Shown here piece after piece: positions 6,334 to 8,050 of a DNA stretch of 8,050 nucleotides. The DNA comes from Prevotella sp. (GTDB lineage Bacteria; Bacteroidota; Bacteroidia; Bacteroidales; Bacteroidaceae): positions 1 to 8,050 of the forward strand of contig JAEENF010000128.1 in the NCBI GenBank assembly GCA_016283605.1. The letters run 5' to 3'. Under the pieces are notes generated by a model. That model was not told the origin of the DNA and searched no databases. It was given only the letters and a program-made list of their open reading frames with translations. The translations under genes and the position numbers were made by a program. The first letter of the stretch is position 1, and each line of letters begins with the position of its first letter.

Positions 6334-6960
6334 ATGATGATGACCTTCTTGGTGGAACATGGGTTGGATATTGTGACGACGGTTCTCGGACTGGCGTATA
6401 TCCTCTTGGAGTATAAGGCCAGCGTGTGGATGTGGGCCGTGGGCTTTGCGATGCAAGCTCTTGGCATCGTACTCTATTACCAGAAAGGACTCTATGCCGA
6501 CTGTGGCATGGAGTTCTACTATCTGGCCATGACCGTCTATGGCTGGTGGAAGTGGATTGCTTCCTCCCCTAAGATAGGGGAGGCTAGGAGGGGTCTGAAC
6601 GAGCGCTTGCGAATCACTCATTTCCCCAAGCGACTGGTGCTGCCTTGGTTGGCAATGATCGCTGCAATCTGGGGAGTTATCTATTGGCTGCTTGTCACCT
6701 TTACCAACTCAAATGTTCCTTTGGCAGATAGTTTCACAACTGCCCTCAGCATCGTAGGCATCTGGGCATTGGCACATAAGTATCTGGAGCAATGGTTCAT
6801 CTGGATTGCTGTCGATGTGGTCACCTGCGCCCTCTATTTCTATAAGGACATTCCATTTAAAGCTTCGCTCTATGGCCTCTATGTCGTTATTGCCGTCTTC
6901 GGTTATATAAAGTGGCGATGTATGATGCAAGCATCGACAGAACCAGAACTCCAAAGATAA
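6334..6960 (+). CDS. pnuT: PnuT, PnuC-family inner-membrane thiamine transporter
   Basis: A 208-residue membrane protein with about seven helices (roughly 12-28, 31-49, 59-75, 101-121, 132-148, 153-170, 177-195), the PnuC/SWEET-like vitamin transporter arrangement. Family signatures are LEYKASVWMWAVGFAMQALG (25-44), YGWWKW (69-74), WIAVDVVTCALYFYKD (157-172) and GYIKW (190-194). PnuC relatives move vitamins by facilitated diffusion, with intracellular phosphorylation trapping them. Position under the TPP riboswitch identifies the thiamine-type member. Three consecutive ATG codons (6334, 6337, 6340) could each start it, 6-12 bases after the receptor stop, so it is translationally close-coupled. 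Residues 77-88 are encoded by a palindromic repeat. The last 74 bases overlap the convergent terC gene. No thiamine pyrophosphokinase gene follows, although one often completes this operon in relatives. Confidence 0.88.
   Translation: MMMTFLVEHGLDIVTTVLGLAYILLEYKASVWMWAVGFAMQALGIVLYYQKGLYADCGMEFYYLAMTVYGWWKWIASSPKIGEARRGLNERLRITHFPKRLVLPWLAMIAAIWGVIYWLLVTFTNSNVPLADSFTTALSIVGIWALAHKYLEQWFIWIAVDVVTCALYFYKDIPFKASLYGLYVVIAVFGYIKWRCMMQASTEPELQR
6563..6596. repeat. G-rich palindromic repeat embedded in the pnuT reading frame
   Basis: CCTCCCCTA (6563-6571), loop AGA, then TAGGGGAGG (6575-6583) is a perfect 9-base-pair inverted repeat. A third related half-unit, TAGGAGGGG, follows at 6585-6593. The composition is unlike the flanking sequence. 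It codes for residues 77-88 of PnuT (SSPKIGEARRGL) in the polar loop between hydrophobic helices 3 and 4. It resembles the 'CCTCCCC..GGGGAGG' dispersed repeats that I recall from Prevotella and Bacteroides genomes; that resemblance is from memory and not searched. Confidence 0.65.
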
Positions 6961-7849
6961 TCAGGAGTGAAATCGGGGTTCTCACCTCGTAATGATAAGG
7001 CTCTGGCGCTACCTCAAATAACATCTTCATACCCACAAAGCTGAGGATGATACCAAGACCGTATTTCAGGTACTGGAAGTACTGTGCGATGGCTGCAAGA
7101 GCGAAATAGAGGGCGCGCAACCCCAAGATGGCAAAGATATTGGAGGTGAGCACGATAAACGGGTCGCGGCTGACGGAGAATACTGCGGGGATGCTGTCTA
7201 CGGCAAAGGCTACATCTGTCGTCTCAATCACCAAGAGGGCGATAAAGAGTGGGGTGGCAAGTCGTTTGCCGTTTTCGATGATAAAGAATTTGTCCTCGTG
7301 CATCTGATCTGTTACGGGGAAGAACTTCTTGAATAGTTTCACGAAAATGTTCTTCGAGGGGTTGACGCTTTCGTCTTTATGGCTGAACATTTTGATGCCT
7401 GTATAGATGAGGAAAATGCCAAAGATGGCCAATATCCACTCGAATCTCTGTACCATTGCTGCACCTGCGAAGATAAAGATACTACGCAGAATTAGGGCTC
7501 CGAAGATACCCCAGAATAATACTTCGTGTTGGTATTTCCGTTGGACACCAAAGAATGAGAAGAGCATCAGAAACACGAAGAGGTTATCCATCGACAGTGA
7601 CTTCTCGATCAGGTAACCAGCTAGGAATTCCATCGCCTTTTCGTGAGAATCTCCCGGATAGAAATAGTAGATGCCGGCACAGAATACGAGCGACACACCA
7701 ATCCAGACGGCGGTCATCTTCAGGGCTTCAGAGATGCTGACCTCGTGCTGACCTTTCTTGCCGAACGACTTCAAGTCGATGAGCAGCATGATAAACACCA
7801 GCACATAAAACAAAATCCACGCCCAAAGAGGTATATTTACGATTCCCAT
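6887..7849 (-). CDS. terC: TerC/Alx-family integral membrane protein (probable manganese/metal-ion exporter)
   Basis: A 320-residue polytopic inner-membrane protein, nearly the same length as E. coli Alx. Family motifs are IEKSLSMDNLFVFLMLFSFF (81-100) and ETTDVAFAVDSIPAVF (209-224), whose acidic residues in membrane helices are the conserved presumed metal-binding sites. A charged cytoplasmic loop (about 155-195) separates the two halves. TerC/Alx members are linked to Mn2+ export, alkaline response and, in some lineages, metalation of secreted proteins; tellurite resistance is only the historical name. I chose ATG at 7849 rather than the in-frame TTG at 7876, because that TTG lies within the promoter's TAATTTTG box and so would not be transcribed. 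The final helix (about 293-314) is partly encoded in the 74 bases shared with pnuT. The ends are convergent, with no terminator between them. Confidence 0.9.
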   Translation of the reverse strand: MGIVNIPLWAWILFYVLVFIMLLIDLKSFGKKGQHEVSISEALKMTAVWIGVSLVFCAGIYYFYPGDSHEKAMEFLAGYLIEKSLSMDNLFVFLMLFSFFGVQRKYQHEVLFWGIFGALILRSIFIFAGAAMVQRFEWILAIFGIFLIYTGIKMFSHKDESVNPSKNIFVKLFKKFFPVTDQMHEDKFFIIENGKRLATPLFIALLVIETTDVAFAVDSIPAVFSVSRDPFIVLTSNIFAILGLRALYFALAAIAQYFQYLKYGLGIILSFVGMKMLFEVAPEPYHYEVRTPISLLIIFGVLVLSMLASYIATLYNRRRQ

Positions 7850-7873
7850 TTCCTTTTTTCTGTCTTTTGGCTG

Positions 7874-7906
7874 CAAAATTACAAAAAAAAGCTAAGTGGC
7901 AGCAAC
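7874..7906 (-). promoter_or_regulatory. Promoter of terC
   Basis: On the minus strand TAATTTTG (7881-7874) fits TAnnTTTG. GTTG (7906-7903) lies 21 bases upstream as a near -33 element. Transcription would start near 7867-7870, leaving a leader of about 20 bases before ATG 7849. That leader is too short for the yybP-ykoY manganese riboswitch found before some alx genes. Confidence 0.6.
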
Positions 7907-7909
7907 TTT

Positions 7910-7937
7910 TTCACCTTTCACTTTTCACTTTTACCTT
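7910..7937. repeat. Heptamer tandem repeat in the divergent promoter region
   Basis: Four 7-base units read TTCACCT, TTCACTT, TTCACTT and TTACCTT. On the other strand the core is AAGTGAA, identical to a unit of the array at 543-577. It sits between the two divergent -7 boxes, covering the place where the -33 element of the rightward promoter would be. Confidence 0.65.
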
Positions 7938-7944
7938 TTTTTAT

Positions 7945-7952
7945 TATCTTTG
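7945..7952 (+). promoter_or_regulatory. -7 promoter element of the rightward gene at 7973
   Basis: TATCTTTG is a full match to the Bacteroidota -7 consensus, 20 bases before the ATG at 7973. No TTTG is present 19-21 bases upstream, where the heptamer repeat lies. The leader would be only about 13-16 bases. Confidence 0.55.
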
Positions 7953-7972
7953 TCCCGTTAAATCGAAATAAT

Positions 7973-8050
7973 ATGAAGAACAATACGTTTGAATCGGTTC
8001 CGTTATTGCGAATTGTCGTCAGTCTGATGACAGGTATCTTGGTGGGCGAG
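7973..8050 (+). CDS. Probable ComEC/Rec2 competence membrane protein, first 26 residues (runs off the right edge)
   Basis: ATG at 7973 opens a frame that continues to the window edge. The visible peptide has a short polar start (MKNNTFES), then VPLLRIVVSLMTGILVGE. A 'P-hh-R-hhhh-hhhGI-hG' pattern, with a hydrophobic helix directly after it, is typical of the N-terminus of Bacteroidota ComEC/Rec2 proteins, the inner-membrane DNA-uptake channel. Only 26 residues are visible, so another polytopic membrane protein is possible. The -7 box at 7945-7952 supports this start. Confidence 0.5.
   Translation, partial: MKNNTFESVPLLRIVVSLMTGILVGE

Noticed and set aside
7850..7873. Manganese (yybP-ykoY) riboswitch before terC
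   Set aside because: The predicted leader is only about 20 bases, far too short for that aptamer, and none of its conserved bulge sequence is present.
7910..7937. CRISPR-like array
   Set aside because: The units are 7 bases and directly adjacent without spacers, so they form a simple tandem repeat.

Overview
The window looks like a chromosomal segment of a gut- or oral-type Bacteroidota, most likely Prevotellaceae. The evidence is the Bacteroidota vegetative promoter (TTTG, about 20 bases, TAnnTTTG) before several genes, weak or absent Shine-Dalgarno sequences, exported proteins ending their signal peptides in '-AQ', a TonB-dependent receptor with an 'LQEVVVKG'-type TonB box, and a TPP riboswitch driving a receptor-PnuT pair. 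No phage, transposase, CRISPR, tRNA or rRNA sequence was seen.

Layout. (1) Bases 1-1953, minus strand: two tandem exported histidine-acid-phosphatase-fold proteins, 12 bases apart. The promoter-proximal one (631-1953) is full length but has lost all three recognisable catalytic motifs. The downstream one (1-618, cut by the window edge) keeps the RHGSR motif. (2) 1954-2243: divergent control region with a textbook promoter for the phosphatase pair, a -7 box for the rightward gene and a long-gapped inverted repeat. (3) 2244-3749, plus strand: SLC13/DASS-family sodium-coupled anion (probably dicarboxylate) symporter, closed by a strong terminator hairpin. (4) 3792-6960, plus strand: thiamine-uptake operon, made of a promoter, a TPP riboswitch with a plausible translation-blocking hairpin, a TonB-dependent outer-membrane receptor, and the inner-membrane PnuT transporter. 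pnuT carries a palindromic repeat in its coding sequence. (5) 6887-7849, minus strand: TerC/Alx-family membrane protein, overlapping pnuT tail-to-tail by 74 bases. (6) 7850-8050: divergent promoter region with heptamer repeats, then the first 26 codons of a probable ComEC/Rec2 competence protein.

How the genes work together. The receptor and PnuT form one route for thiamine: across the outer membrane with TonB energy, then across the inner membrane by facilitated diffusion, presumably shut off when TPP is plentiful. The phosphatase pair may be a periplasmic enzyme plus a catalytically dead partner that removes phosphate from an organic substrate. The symporter and TerC protein look like independent housekeeping transporters. 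I see no obviously new multi-gene defence or metabolic system. The most unusual items are the dead/active phosphatase pair, the heptamer repeat in the signal-peptide codons of the active one, and the repeat-bearing, tail-overlapping pnuT.
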